Made by a program: the position numbers and the translations under genes
Shown here: positions 8,024 through 15,465 of the stretch, one piece after another
Layout: each line of letters begins with the position of its first letter
How positions within the stretch are numbered: position 1 is the stretch's first letter
From: an uncultured Reyranella sp.
GTDB lineage: Bacteria > Pseudomonadota > Alphaproteobacteria > Reyranellales > Reyranellaceae
DNA length: 37,029 nucleotides
NCBI RefSeq assembly: GCF_945957355.1
Contig: NZ_CAMFKM010000031.1
Coordinates: 1 to 37,029 of the forward strand
Direction of reading: 5' to 3'
Notes under the pieces: model-generated
The model's input: the letters and a program-made list of their open reading frames with translations, nothing else
Told to the model about the DNA's origin: nothing
Database searches by the model: none

Positions 8024-9063
8024 GCCGTCCTGAGCTGAAGGGAAAGATCCAGACCGTTCTCGGGCCGATCGAGCCCGAGAGACTGGGGCGCACGCTGATG
8101 CACGAACACGTGCTCTGCGATATCCGTCCGCCCGGCACGCGCTCCGACAACGATCTCGGCCCCGAGATCACTTTGGAGAACGTCTGGCAGATCAACTACG
8201 GCCACGGCATCAAGCGCGCCGGCCGCAAGTACATGCTGGACCTCGAGGACATCGCCACCCGCGAGGTGGCGATGATGAAGCATGAAGGTGGCGATGCCAT
8301 CGTCGAACTGTCCTGCGGTGGCCTTTCGCCCGATCCCAATGGTCTGCGCCGCATCGCGGCCGGCACCGGCGTGCATCTGGTGATGGGCTGCGGCTACTAC
8401 GTGAACGACTACCAGGATCCCAGGAACCACGACCGCACGGTCGAGGATTTCGCCGCCGAGATGATCGGCCAGATCCACGACGGCGCCTGGGGGACCGACG
8501 TCTGCGCCGGCATGATCGGCGAGATCGGCTGCCAGGCACCGTGGACCGACACCGAAAAGCGCGTGATGCAGGGCGCCTTCATCGCCGCCCGCGAGACCGG
8601 TGCCTCGATCAACGTCCATCCCGGCCGCGATCCCGACCAGCCGCAGGAGGTCGCCGACTTCGCCAAGGCGGCTGGCTTCCCGACCGAGCGCATCGTGATC
8701 AGCCACATCGACCGCACCATCTTCGACGAGCCGCGCCTGCTGAAGCTCGCCGACTCAGGGATCACGGTCGAGTTCGACCTGTTCGGCCAGGAATCGAGCT
8801 ACTACGGCCTTTCCGACATCGACATGCCCAACGACGCGACGCGGCTGAAGCTGATCCGCGCGCTTATCGAGGCCGGCCATCTGGAGCGCGTCGTGATCAG
8901 CCACGACATCTGCTACCGCACCCGCCTCGCGAGCTTCGGTGGCCACGGCTACGGCCACATCTTCCGCAACGTCGTGCCGATGATGCAGAAGCGCGGCTAC
9001 AGCGAGGCCGAGATCGACGCCATCCTCGTGGGCAATCCGCGGCGGCTGCTGACGTTCGTTTGA
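8020..9063 (+). CDS. Phosphotriesterase-family metal-dependent hydrolase
   Basis: A 347-residue TIM-barrel amidohydrolase. The HxH metal motif is at the N-terminus (LMHEHVLCD). The bridging residue position reads G-E-I-G, with Glu in place of the carboxylated Lys of true phosphotriesterase, as in E. coli Php. The remaining ligands appear as His in INVHPG, His in ISHID, and Asp in VISHDICYRTRLASFGGHG. Members include lactonases, phosphotriesterases and poorly understood esterases; the natural substrate here is unknown. Start at ATG 8020 overlaps the stop of the Bug-protein gene, so the two are co-translated. A lactone or ester step after uptake is an inference. Confidence 0.93.
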   Translation: MSRPELKGKIQTVLGPIEPERLGRTLMHEHVLCDIRPPGTRSDNDLGPEITLENVWQINYGHGIKRAGRKYMLDLEDIATREVAMMKHEGGDAIVELSCGGLSPDPNGLRRIAAGTGVHLVMGCGYYVNDYQDPRNHDRTVEDFAAEMIGQIHDGAWGTDVCAGMIGEIGCQAPWTDTEKRVMQGAFIAARETGASINVHPGRDPDQPQEVADFAKAAGFPTERIVISHIDRTIFDEPRLLKLADSGITVEFDLFGQESSYYGLSDIDMPNDATRLKLIRALIEAGHLERVVISHDICYRTRLASFGGHGYGHIFRNVVPMMQKRGYSEAEIDAILVGNPRRLLTFV

Positions 9064-9064
9064 G

Positions 9065-9610
9065 TCAGAACGTCAGCCGATACTCCGCTTCGGGCGTATA
9101 GATCGGCCCACCTCGCCCTGTCCGGCTCGAATAGAGCGTGAAGTGCTCAGCCACCCACGGCTCCAGACGGAACGTGCCGTGGCTCGCCATGAACTGCGCA
9201 ATGTGGTGGCCGGTCTCGCCGCCGGCCGGGAAGCGCGCCAGGGTGACGTGCGGGCGGTACTTGCGGCGGTCGACCTCGATGCCGCAGTTGCGCGCGACGG
9301 TGGTCACCTTCTGCTGCAGCCAGTCGAGGCGCTCGCTGCGTTCGACGACGGCGACCAGCGCGCGCGGCTGCTTGCCGTTGCTGAACTGGTCGACGCCGGC
9401 GATGGCGACCCGAAAGGGCGGACCTTCGATGTCGGCCAGCTCCTCCTCGAAGTCGCGCAGCGTGCCACCCTGCACCTCGCCGGCAAAGCAAAGCGTGACA
9501 TGCAGATTCTCGGCCGGCACCCAGCGCGCATCGGGCACGCCCGACTGCAGCACAGACAGCCCGTCGGCGATATCGTCAGGGACGGGCAGGGCGACGAACA
9601 GACGCGGCAT
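9065..9610 (-). CDS. thpR: RNA 2',3'-cyclic phosphodiesterase (LigT/ThpR)
   Basis: A 181-residue 2H-phosphoesterase. The two catalytic HxT motifs are ENLHVTLCFAGE and YRPHVTLARFP, at the usual spacing, and the N-terminus MPRLFVALPVPDDIA is typical of ThpR. The family opens 2',3'-cyclic phosphates at RNA ends to 2'-phosphates. I chose ATG 9610; the frame continues upstream but only inside the esterase gene. The first 35 bases of the gene overlap the 3' end of that upstream esterase gene on the same strand, so translation is probably coupled. It converges on the phosphotriesterase-like gene with a 1-base gap. Confidence 0.93.
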   Translation of the reverse strand: MPRLFVALPVPDDIADGLSVLQSGVPDARWVPAENLHVTLCFAGEVQGGTLRDFEEELADIEGPPFRVAIAGVDQFSNGKQPRALVAVVERSERLDWLQQKVTTVARNCGIEVDRRKYRPHVTLARFPAGGETGHHIAQFMASHGTFRLEPWVAEHFTLYSSRTGRGGPIYTPEAEYRLTF

Positions 9611-10280
9611 TGTCGAGATTCTTCGTAACGAAGGGCAGGATACGTTCGACGATGACGTCGACGCCCCTGGCGTTGGGATGGATGCCGTCGGGCTGGTTGA
9701 GCGCAGGGTCCTGGGCAACGCCGTCGAGGAAGAAGGGATAGAGCGGCACGCCGTGTTTGTCGGCGAGCTTCTTGTAGATCCCGTCGAACTGCTTGACGTA
9801 TTCCGGTCCGAAGTTGCGCGGCGCCATCATGCCGACCAGCCAGACGGTCGTGCCGGCCTGTTTGAGTTTTTCGATGATGGCGTCGAGATTGCGCTCGGTG
9901 GCGGCCGGATCGAGCGCGCGCAGCATGTCGTTGCCACCCAGCTCGACCAGCACGATGTCGGGCTTGTCGGCCATCATCCAGTCGATGCGCTCCAGACCGC
10001 CCATCGTCGTGTCGCCCGAAACGCCGTGATTGATGACGATGACGTTACGGCCTTTGTCCTTCAGCGCCGCTTGCAGGCGGGCCGGGAAGGCCTGGGCCGG
10101 GGCGAGGCCGTATCCCGCGGCCAGGCTGTCGCCCAGGATCGCGAGCTTCACCGGCTCGGTTTGTGCATGGACCCTCAGGGGCGCCATCGCGGCCGCAAGG
10201 CAGAGCAACAACGCCAGGAACGCGCCGATCCGTGAATTGACCGGTGCCGCAAAAGCACCATATCGAGTTTGCAGTTTCAT
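9576..10280 (-). CDS. tesA: Arylesterase / GDSL lysophospholipase TesA
   Basis: A 234-residue SGNH hydrolase with an N-terminal signal peptide (hydrophobic IGAFLALLLCLAAAMAPL, cleavage probably after VHA). The four SGNH blocks are visible: ILGDSLAAGYG (Ser nucleophile), HGVSGDTTMGGL (Gly), ELGGNDMLR (Asn), and DGIHPNARG (Asp/His). It is expected to hydrolyse short acyl esters or lysophospholipids in the periplasm. Its start is 24 bp from a divergent YbbA-type ATPase, the same tesA/ybbA-ybbP arrangement as in E. coli and many Proteobacteria. The 3' end overlaps thpR by 35 bases. Confidence 0.94.
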   Translation of the reverse strand: MKLQTRYGAFAAPVNSRIGAFLALLLCLAAAMAPLRVHAQTEPVKLAILGDSLAAGYGLAPAQAFPARLQAALKDKGRNVIVINHGVSGDTTMGGLERIDWMMADKPDIVLVELGGNDMLRALDPAATERNLDAIIEKLKQAGTTVWLVGMMAPRNFGPEYVKQFDGIYKKLADKHGVPLYPFFLDGVAQDPALNQPDGIHPNARGVDVIVERILPFVTKNLDNAASVRRPARP

Positions 10281-10304
10281 TCTTCGCCTGCCCCAGGAGC
10301 CCGC

Positions 10305-11027
10305 TTGGCCGAGCCGCTTCCCATTGCACAATTTCCTATCGTTCGCCTGACCGATGTGCATCTCGAAATGGCGAGCGATGCCGGCACGGTCAATATCCTG
10401 CGCGGCATCACGCTCGATATCGCGGCCGGCGAGATTGCGGCGGTGGTGGGGCCTTCGGGCGCCGGCAAGTCGAGCCTGATGATGGTGGCGGGCGGGCTGG
10501 AGCGCGCGACTTCGGGCACGGTCGAAGTCGCGGGCAAGGATCTCGGCCCCATGGGCGACGACGACCGCGCGCGGTTGCGCCGCGACCATATAGGTATCGT
10601 GTTCCAGGGCTTCCATCTCATTCCCACCATGACCGCGCATGAGAACGTCGCGCTGCCGCTCGAGTTCGCTGGCCGTTCGGATGCGTTCGAACTGGCCGAG
10701 GCGGCGCTGAAGAGGGTCGGGCTCGGCCATCGCATCGGCCACTATCCGGCGCAGCTTTCCGGCGGCGAGCAGCAGCGCGTCGCGGTGGCCCGCGCCTTCG
10801 TCGGCCGGCCGAAGCTGATGCTGGCCGACGAGCCGACCGGCAATCTCGACGGCGCCACCGGCAGGCAGGTGATGGATCTGCTGTTCGAGGTCGCGCGCGC
10901 CGACAACACGACGCTGATCCTGATCACGCACGACATGGGCCTCGCCGAGCGGTGCGACCGGGTGCTGCGCATCGCCGACGGCCTGCTGGTCGCGGACGAT
11001 CGCCTGCGCGCGCTCGCCGCGCAGTGA
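10305..11027 (+). CDS. ybbA: ABC transporter ATP-binding protein, YbbA/LolD-like
   Basis: About 240 residues. I favour TTG 10305 because AGGAG ends 5 bases before it. A more upstream TTG at 10269 would also be in frame but overlaps the tesA start. Walker A is GPSGAGKSS (residues ~49-57), Q-loop FQGFHL, signature LSGGEQQRVAVARA, Walker B LMLADEPTGNLD, and switch His in LITHD. It is a MacB/LolD-type ATPase that drives the FtsX-like permease encoded 10 bp downstream, probably for lipid or lipoprotein-related work in the envelope. Both are divergent from tesA, as in E. coli. Confidence 0.93.
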   Translation: MAEPLPIAQFPIVRLTDVHLEMASDAGTVNILRGITLDIAAGEIAAVVGPSGAGKSSLMMVAGGLERATSGTVEVAGKDLGPMGDDDRARLRRDHIGIVFQGFHLIPTMTAHENVALPLEFAGRSDAFELAEAALKRVGLGHRIGHYPAQLSGGEQQRVAVARAFVGRPKLMLADEPTGNLDGATGRQVMDLLFEVARADNTTLILITHDMGLAERCDRVLRIADGLLVADDRLRALAAQ

Positions 11028-11037
11028 CGGCGTCCCC

Positions 11038-13557
11038 ATGAACCTCGCCTTCCGCCTCGCGCGCCGCGAGATGCGCAGCGGCCTCGGCGGCTTCCGCCTG
11101 TTCATCGCCTGCCTGGCGCTGGGCGTCGGCGCCATCGCGGCGATCCTGTCGTTCAGCCGCGCCGTCGAGGAAGGGCTGCGTGCCGATGCGCGCGAGATCC
11201 TGGGCGGCGATGTCGCGATCTCGCTGCTCTATCGCGAGGCGACGCCTGAGCAGATCGCGTTCCTGCGCGAGCAGGGCGAGTTCGTGCGCTGGCTCGACAG
11301 TCGCGCCATGGCGCGGCCGACCAAGCCCGACGGACGGCCCACGCTGGTGCAGCTCAAGGCCGTCGAACCGGCCTATCCGCTCTATGGCAAGTTCGAGATG
11401 GCCGATGGTGGGACGCTGGCCAATGCGATGGGCAAGCGCGACGGGATCTGGGGCGCGGCCGTCGAGGAGTCTGCGCTGCGTCGCATGAACATGGCGCCGG
11501 GCGACATGCTGCGGGTGGGCGACGTGGCGGTCGAGGTGCGCGGCATCATCGCGCGCGAGCCTGATCGCGGCCTCAATGCCTTCGCGAGCCTCGGGCCGCG
11601 GCTGATGATCCCGCTCGATGCCGCGCTGGAGGCGGGCATTGTCCAGCCTGGCAGCCTGCTCACTTGGGAATATCGCCTGCGCCTGCCGCCCGGCCGCTCG
11701 GATCGCGCCGTCATCGCGGCCCTGAAGGCCCGCTTCCCCGATGCCGGCTGGCGGGTGAGGGGCCTCGACGATGCCGGCGGCGGCATCCGCTTCTGGCTCG
11801 ACCGCCTGACGCAGTTCATCGGCCTGATCGGCCTCGCCTCGCTACTGGTCGGCGGAGTTGGCGTGGGCAACGCCGTCTCGAGCTTCCTGGCCGCACGGCT
11901 GCGCACCATCGCAACTCTGAAGTGCCTGGGCGCACCGGAGCGGCTGGTCTTCACGACCTATTTCATCCAGCTCGCCGCCCTGACGGCGCTGGGCGTCGGC
12001 ATCGGCCTGGTGATCGGCGCGGCCCTGCCCTTCGTCGCCCAGTCGGCGATCGCCGACGTGCTGCCGGTGCGGGCGCGCGTGGCGCTCTATGCCGGACCGC
12101 TGGCGACGGCCGCGGGATTCGGCCTGCTGGTTTCGCTGCTGTTCGCCCTCGTGCCGTTGATGCGCGCCCGCAGCGTCTCGGCGGCGACCCTGATGCGCGG
12201 CGCCGTGGTCCAGCAGGGCGGCCGGCTGGCCTGGCGCGACGCGCTGGCGATCGCCGCGGTAGCCATGGCGCTGGCGGCCTTCACCATCTTCACCGCCGAC
12301 AGCCGCCGCATCGCCGCCTATTTCGTGCTGGGCTCGGTCGGCGCCTTCATCGCGTTCCCGCTGCTGGCGCGACTGTTGATGCTGGGCGCCGCCTGGATCG
12401 GCAAGCCGAGGTTCGCCGCCCTGCGGCTGGCGCTCGCCAACCTGCACCGGCCCGGCGCGCCGACGCCGATCGTCATGCTGTCGCTCGGCCTCGGCCTCAC
12501 CGTGCTGGTGGCGACGGCCCTGATCGAGGGCAATCTCCGCGAACAGCTCACCCGGCGCATTCCCAGCGACGCGCCGGCCTTCTTCTTCGTCGACATCCAA
12601 TCGAGCCAGATGCCGGCCTTCGAGAAGGCGATCGCCGCCATCCCCGGTGCCGGACCGCTCGACAAGGTGCCGTCGCTGCGCGGGCGCATCGTCAAGATCG
12701 GCGGCAAGCCGGTTGGCGAGATCGCGGTGCCGTCCGACGCGCGCTGGGCGGTCGAGGGCGATCGCGGAGTGACCTATTCGGCGACGCCGCCCGAGGGCTC
12801 CCGTATAGTCGCCGGCGAATGGTGGCCGGCCGACTATCGCGGGCCGCAGCTCATCTCCTTCGACGAGAACCTGGCGAACCAGTTCGGCCTGGGGCTGGGC
12901 GACAGCATCACCGTGAATGTCCTGGGCCGCGACATCGAGGCGAAGATCGCCTCGCTGCGGCGCATCGAATGGACGACGCTCGCCATCAATTTCGTCTTCG
13001 TCTATTCGCCCGGCACGCTCGACAAGGCGCCGCACACCTTCCTCGCCACGGTGAAATCGACACCCGGGGCGGAGGACGCAATCTTCAAGGCGGTCACCGA
13101 CCAGTTCCCCAACGTCACCGTGGTGCGCATCCGCGACGCCATCGAGACGGCGGCCGGCGTGCTGGGCAATATCGGACTGGCCAGCCGCGTGATCGGCTTC
13201 CTCAGCATCCTGGCCGGCGTGCTTGTGCTGGCGGGCGCCATGCTCGCCACCCAGCGCCGCCGCGTCCACGAGGCGGTCGTCATGAAAGTGCTCGGCGCCA
13301 CCCGCGCCCGCATCGCCGGGACCTTCGCCTGGGAGTTCGCGTTCCTCGGCCTCGCCACCGCCGCGGCAGCGCTGGGCGTGGGGACGCTGGCCGCCTATCT
13401 CGTGGTGCGCCGCCTCATGAACCTCGAATGGACCTTCCTGCCCATGGTCGCTGTGGCGGTCGCCGTGGGGGCCATGGCGCTGACCCTGGCCTTCGGGCTG
13501 GCGGGTACCTTGGCGGCACTGAGGCAGAGGCCCCTTGCCTTGTTGCGTAATGAGTGA
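11038..13557 (+). CDS. ybbP: FtsX/MacB-fold ABC permease, YbbP-like
   Basis: An 839-residue membrane protein. An N-terminal transmembrane helix (residues ~19-40, FRLFIACLALGVGAIAAILS) is followed by a periplasmic domain, then FtsX-type helices around residues 260-390 (FIGLIGLASLLVGGVGVGNAV; LKCLGAPERLV coupling segment), further central helices, a second periplasmic domain, and a C-terminal FtsX helix set with the matching VMKVLGATRARI coupling motif. This double FtsX layout is that of YbbP. It follows the ATPase gene by 10 bp and pairs with it. The substrate is unknown; link to the divergent TesA esterase is supported only by conserved order. Confidence 0.93.
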   Translation: MNLAFRLARREMRSGLGGFRLFIACLALGVGAIAAILSFSRAVEEGLRADAREILGGDVAISLLYREATPEQIAFLREQGEFVRWLDSRAMARPTKPDGRPTLVQLKAVEPAYPLYGKFEMADGGTLANAMGKRDGIWGAAVEESALRRMNMAPGDMLRVGDVAVEVRGIIAREPDRGLNAFASLGPRLMIPLDAALEAGIVQPGSLLTWEYRLRLPPGRSDRAVIAALKARFPDAGWRVRGLDDAGGGIRFWLDRLTQFIGLIGLASLLVGGVGVGNAVSSFLAARLRTIATLKCLGAPERLVFTTYFIQLAALTALGVGIGLVIGAALPFVAQSAIADVLPVRARVALYAGPLATAAGFGLLVSLLFALVPLMRARSVSAATLMRGAVVQQGGRLAWRDALAIAAVAMALAAFTIFTADSRRIAAYFVLGSVGAFIAFPLLARLLMLGAAWIGKPRFAALRLALANLHRPGAPTPIVMLSLGLGLTVLVATALIEGNLREQLTRRIPSDAPAFFFVDIQSSQMPAFEKAIAAIPGAGPLDKVPSLRGRIVKIGGKPVGEIAVPSDARWAVEGDRGVTYSATPPEGSRIVAGEWWPADYRGPQLISFDENLANQFGLGLGDSITVNVLGRDIEAKIASLRRIEWTTLAINFVFVYSPGTLDKAPHTFLATVKSTPGAEDAIFKAVTDQFPNVTVVRIRDAIETAAGVLGNIGLASRVIGFLSILAGVLVLAGAMLATQRRRVHEAVVMKVLGATRARIAGTFAWEFAFLGLATAAAALGVGTLAAYLVVRRLMNLEWTFLPMVAVAVAVGAMALTLAFGLAGTLAALRQRPLALLRNE

Positions 13558-13693
13558 ATTAATTATTCCCAGGAACCGGTCCAAATTGGAATCCCGCCAG
13601 GCTACTTGGCTATTGATTCAGTCGCTCTGTAACCCCAGATTATCCATCGAAGGGGCTCGGCAAAACGAGGCCCCCTTGGAGGCTTGAAACCAA
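13558..13693. other. Intergenic region before the Bax-inhibitor-1 gene
   Basis: 136 bases without a gene. An imperfect GC-rich hairpin (about 13650-13677) lacks a T-run and is not a convincing terminator. GGAGG at 13678-13682 is the likely ribosome-binding site, 11 bases before ATG 13694, which is longer than usual. I could not fix a promoter with confidence. Confidence 0.4.
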
Positions 13694-14443
13694 ATGGTAA
13701 ATCCGAACTTCGGCACCTTTAATCGCGCCGGCACCGTTGCCGACCAGGCGTCGTTCGATGTCGGTCTGCGCGCCCACATGGTGCGTGTGTACAACTACAT
13801 GGCTTCGGGGCTCGCGCTGTCGGGCATCGTGGCCTTCGGTCTATTCAGCTCGGCCGAGCTCGCCAGCCTGTTCTTCCAGGTGCAGGCGGGTCGTGTCGTC
13901 GGCCTGAACATGCTGGGCTGGATCGCGATCTTCGCGCCGCTCGGCCTGCTCCTGCTGGTCTCGTTCCGCGCGGCTCAGATGAGTGTCGGCGCGATCCAGG
14001 CGGTCTACTGGGCCGTCACGGCACTGATGGGTGTCAGCCTGTCGCTGCTGCTGTTCCGCTACACCGGCGCCAGCGTCGCGCGCACCTTCTTCGTGACGGC
14101 CGCCGCCTTCGGCGCGCTCAGCCTCTATGGCTACACGACGAAGCGTGACCTGACGGCGATGGGCAAGTTCCTGTTCATGGGCGTGATCGGCCTCGTCCTG
14201 GCCGGCCTCGTCAACATGATCTGGCCGTCGGGCACGATGAGCTTCATCATCTCCGCCGCGGGCGTGCTGATCTTCTCGGGCCTGATCGCCTACGACACCC
14301 AGAAGATCAAGGAGCAGTATTCCGAGGCCTGGGGTACGGACATGGTCGAGAAGGTCGCCATCTTTGGCGCGCTCAGCCTGTACCTGGACTTCGTGAACCT
14401 GTTCCAGTTCCTCATGAGCTTCCTCGGCCAGTCGCGCGACTAG
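13694..14443 (+). CDS. Bax inhibitor-1 / YccA family membrane protein
   Basis: A 249-residue protein with about seven hydrophobic segments: VYNYMASGLALSGIVAFGLF, MLGWIAIFAPLGLLLLVSF, AVYWAVTALMGVSLSLLLF, FFVTAAAFGALSLYGYTT, FLFMGVIGLVLAGLVNMI, FIISAAGVLIFSGLIAYDT and the C-terminal reentrant-like SLYLDFVNLFQFLMSFL. The Asp pair near the C-terminus (AYDTQ and LYLDF) corresponds to the pH-sensing diaspartyl site of the BsYetJ-type channel fold. E. coli YccA of this family modulates FtsH, and FtsH partners hflK/hflC lie 15 kb away; a functional link here is inference. A strong terminator follows. Confidence 0.94.
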   Translation: MVNPNFGTFNRAGTVADQASFDVGLRAHMVRVYNYMASGLALSGIVAFGLFSSAELASLFFQVQAGRVVGLNMLGWIAIFAPLGLLLLVSFRAAQMSVGAIQAVYWAVTALMGVSLSLLLFRYTGASVARTFFVTAAAFGALSLYGYTTKRDLTAMGKFLFMGVIGLVLAGLVNMIWPSGTMSFIISAAGVLIFSGLIAYDTQKIKEQYSEAWGTDMVEKVAIFGALSLYLDFVNLFQFLMSFLGQSRD

Positions 14444-14473
14444 CGGGCCGAATCTTCGGGAAATTCGAGAGGG

Positions 14474-14507
14474 CGCCCGGGTCGAAAGACCCGGGCGTTC
14501 TGCTTTT
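14474..14507 (+). terminator. Rho-independent terminator after the Bax-inhibitor-1 gene
   Basis: A perfect 10-bp GC-rich stem (14474-14483 with 14488-14497) closed by a GAAA tetraloop is followed by the T-rich stretch TTCTGCTTTT. It begins 31 bases after the stop codon. Confidence 0.85.
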
Positions 14508-14566
14508 GGGGAGGACGGTACGCGGGCCAAGATTGCGCCGTGCGCCTGCCGCCCTATACTTTCGGG

Positions 14567-15073
14567 ATGCGGCGCACCTCCTATGAGCAGATGAATTGTT
14601 CGATCGCCTCGGCGCTCGACGTCGTCGGCGAGCCGTGGACGCTGCTGATCGTGCGCGATGCCTTCTACGGCGTGCGCCGTTTCGACGACTTCCAGGAGAA
14701 TCTCGGCATCGCGCGCAACGTGCTCACGGCGCGGCTGAAGAAGCTCGTGGAGGCCGGGATCTTCCGCAAGAGCGCCTATCGCCAGAGACCGCTGCGCCAT
14801 GAATACCGTCTCACCGAGAAGGGTGCCGCGTTGTTCACGGTGATCGTCGGCCTGAAGCAATGGGGCGACCGCTTCGGCGCGGCCGCGCGCGGCGGCAAGC
14901 CGATGGAGCTGGTGGATCGCGCCGACAACCGGCCGCTAGAGCCCGTGCTGATCGACGCCGAAAGCGGCCGGCGTCTCGAGCTCACCAACGTGCGCGCGGT
15001 GGCGGGGCCGGGCGCCGACGAGAACACGCGCACCTTCTTCGAACGCCTGGCGCTCAACCGGCCGGGGCGGTAG
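14567..15073 (+). CDS. HxlR-family winged-helix transcriptional regulator
   Basis: A 168-residue protein from ATG 14567; an in-frame GTG at 14540 and ATG at 14591 are alternatives. The winged-helix core has the HxlR pattern: NCSIASALDVVGEPWTLLIV with the usual N-terminal Cys, RRFDDFQENLGIARNVLTAR as recognition region, LVEAGIFRKSAYRQRPLRHE wing, and YRLTEKGAALF. The C-terminal ~60 residues after GLKQWGDRF are the longer extension seen in alphaproteobacterial members. HxlR proteins often sense quinones or aldehydes through the Cys. No obvious target gene is adjacent; it is flanked by a terminator and a REP-like repeat. Confidence 0.92.
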   Translation: MRRTSYEQMNCSIASALDVVGEPWTLLIVRDAFYGVRRFDDFQENLGIARNVLTARLKKLVEAGIFRKSAYRQRPLRHEYRLTEKGAALFTVIVGLKQWGDRFGAAARGGKPMELVDRADNRPLEPVLIDAESGRRLELTNVRAVAGPGADENTRTFFERLALNRPGR

Positions 15074-15081
15074 CAAAGTCC

Positions 15082-15203
15082 GTCGTCTCGACCGGAGCGC
15101 GCAGCGCGGAGTGGAGAGACCTTCGCGCCACCAAGAGCCGGCTGGCTGTAGAGAGAAGATCTCTCCGCTCCGCCTCGCTGCGTTCGGCTTCGGTCGAGAT
15201 GAC
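15082..15203. repeat. Imperfect inverted pair of REP-like units
   Basis: A unit beginning GTCGTCTCGACCGGAGC (15082-15124) faces an inverted unit whose reverse strand begins GTCATCTCGACCGAAGC (15155-15203). The arms share the outer ~17 bases with two differences and end in similar GGAGAGA(T/C)CTTC sequences, with indels between. The opening resembles the 28-bp repeat at 1655-1753 (GTCATCCCGAGCGTAGC). It fills the gap between the HxlR gene and the convergent DUF4169 gene. REP/BIME-type elements look like this. Confidence 0.65.
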
Positions 15204-15208
15204 GGTAT

Positions 15209-15397
15209 TCAGTCCGCCTTCTCCGGCTCCAGCCGCTTACCGTCGATCAAGCGTGCAGCACGCTCCGCCGAGTCCTTGTCGGCTTCCTTCTCGGCGCGCG
15301 TGCGGCCGAAGCGGCGGCGGTTGGCCTCCGCTTCCGCTTCGCGTTCGCGTCGCGCCTTGTCCTTGCGGGCGCGTCGCAGGTTGACGATTTCGGCCAT
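15209..15397 (-). CDS. DUF4169 family protein
   Basis: A 62-residue, highly charged protein, MAEIVNLRRARKDKARRERE followed by ANRRRFGRTRAEKE, the typical opening and core of DUF4169, a small alphaproteobacterial family of unknown function. It is mostly predicted helix rich in Arg, Glu and Ala. It is a stand-alone gene between a REP-like repeat and the divergent asmA gene (68-bp gap). No function can be assigned. Confidence 0.85.
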   Translation of the reverse strand: MAEIVNLRRARKDKARREREAEAEANRRRFGRTRAEKEADKDSAERAARLIDGKRLEPEKAD

Positions 15398-15465
15398 CGA
15401 TTTTCTCTATGCCGTGCTTGCAGTCGATGCGCTAGTCTTGCCCTGCCGGACCGGGGAGCCCTGCC

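Noticed and set aside
10269..10304. More upstream TTG start for the YbbA-like ATPase
   Set aside because: It has no ribosome-binding site and overlaps the tesA start; TTG 10305 has AGGAG at 5 bases.
13650..13677. Hairpin upstream of the Bax-inhibitor-1 gene as a terminator
   Set aside because: The stem is imperfect with a bulge and no T-run follows.
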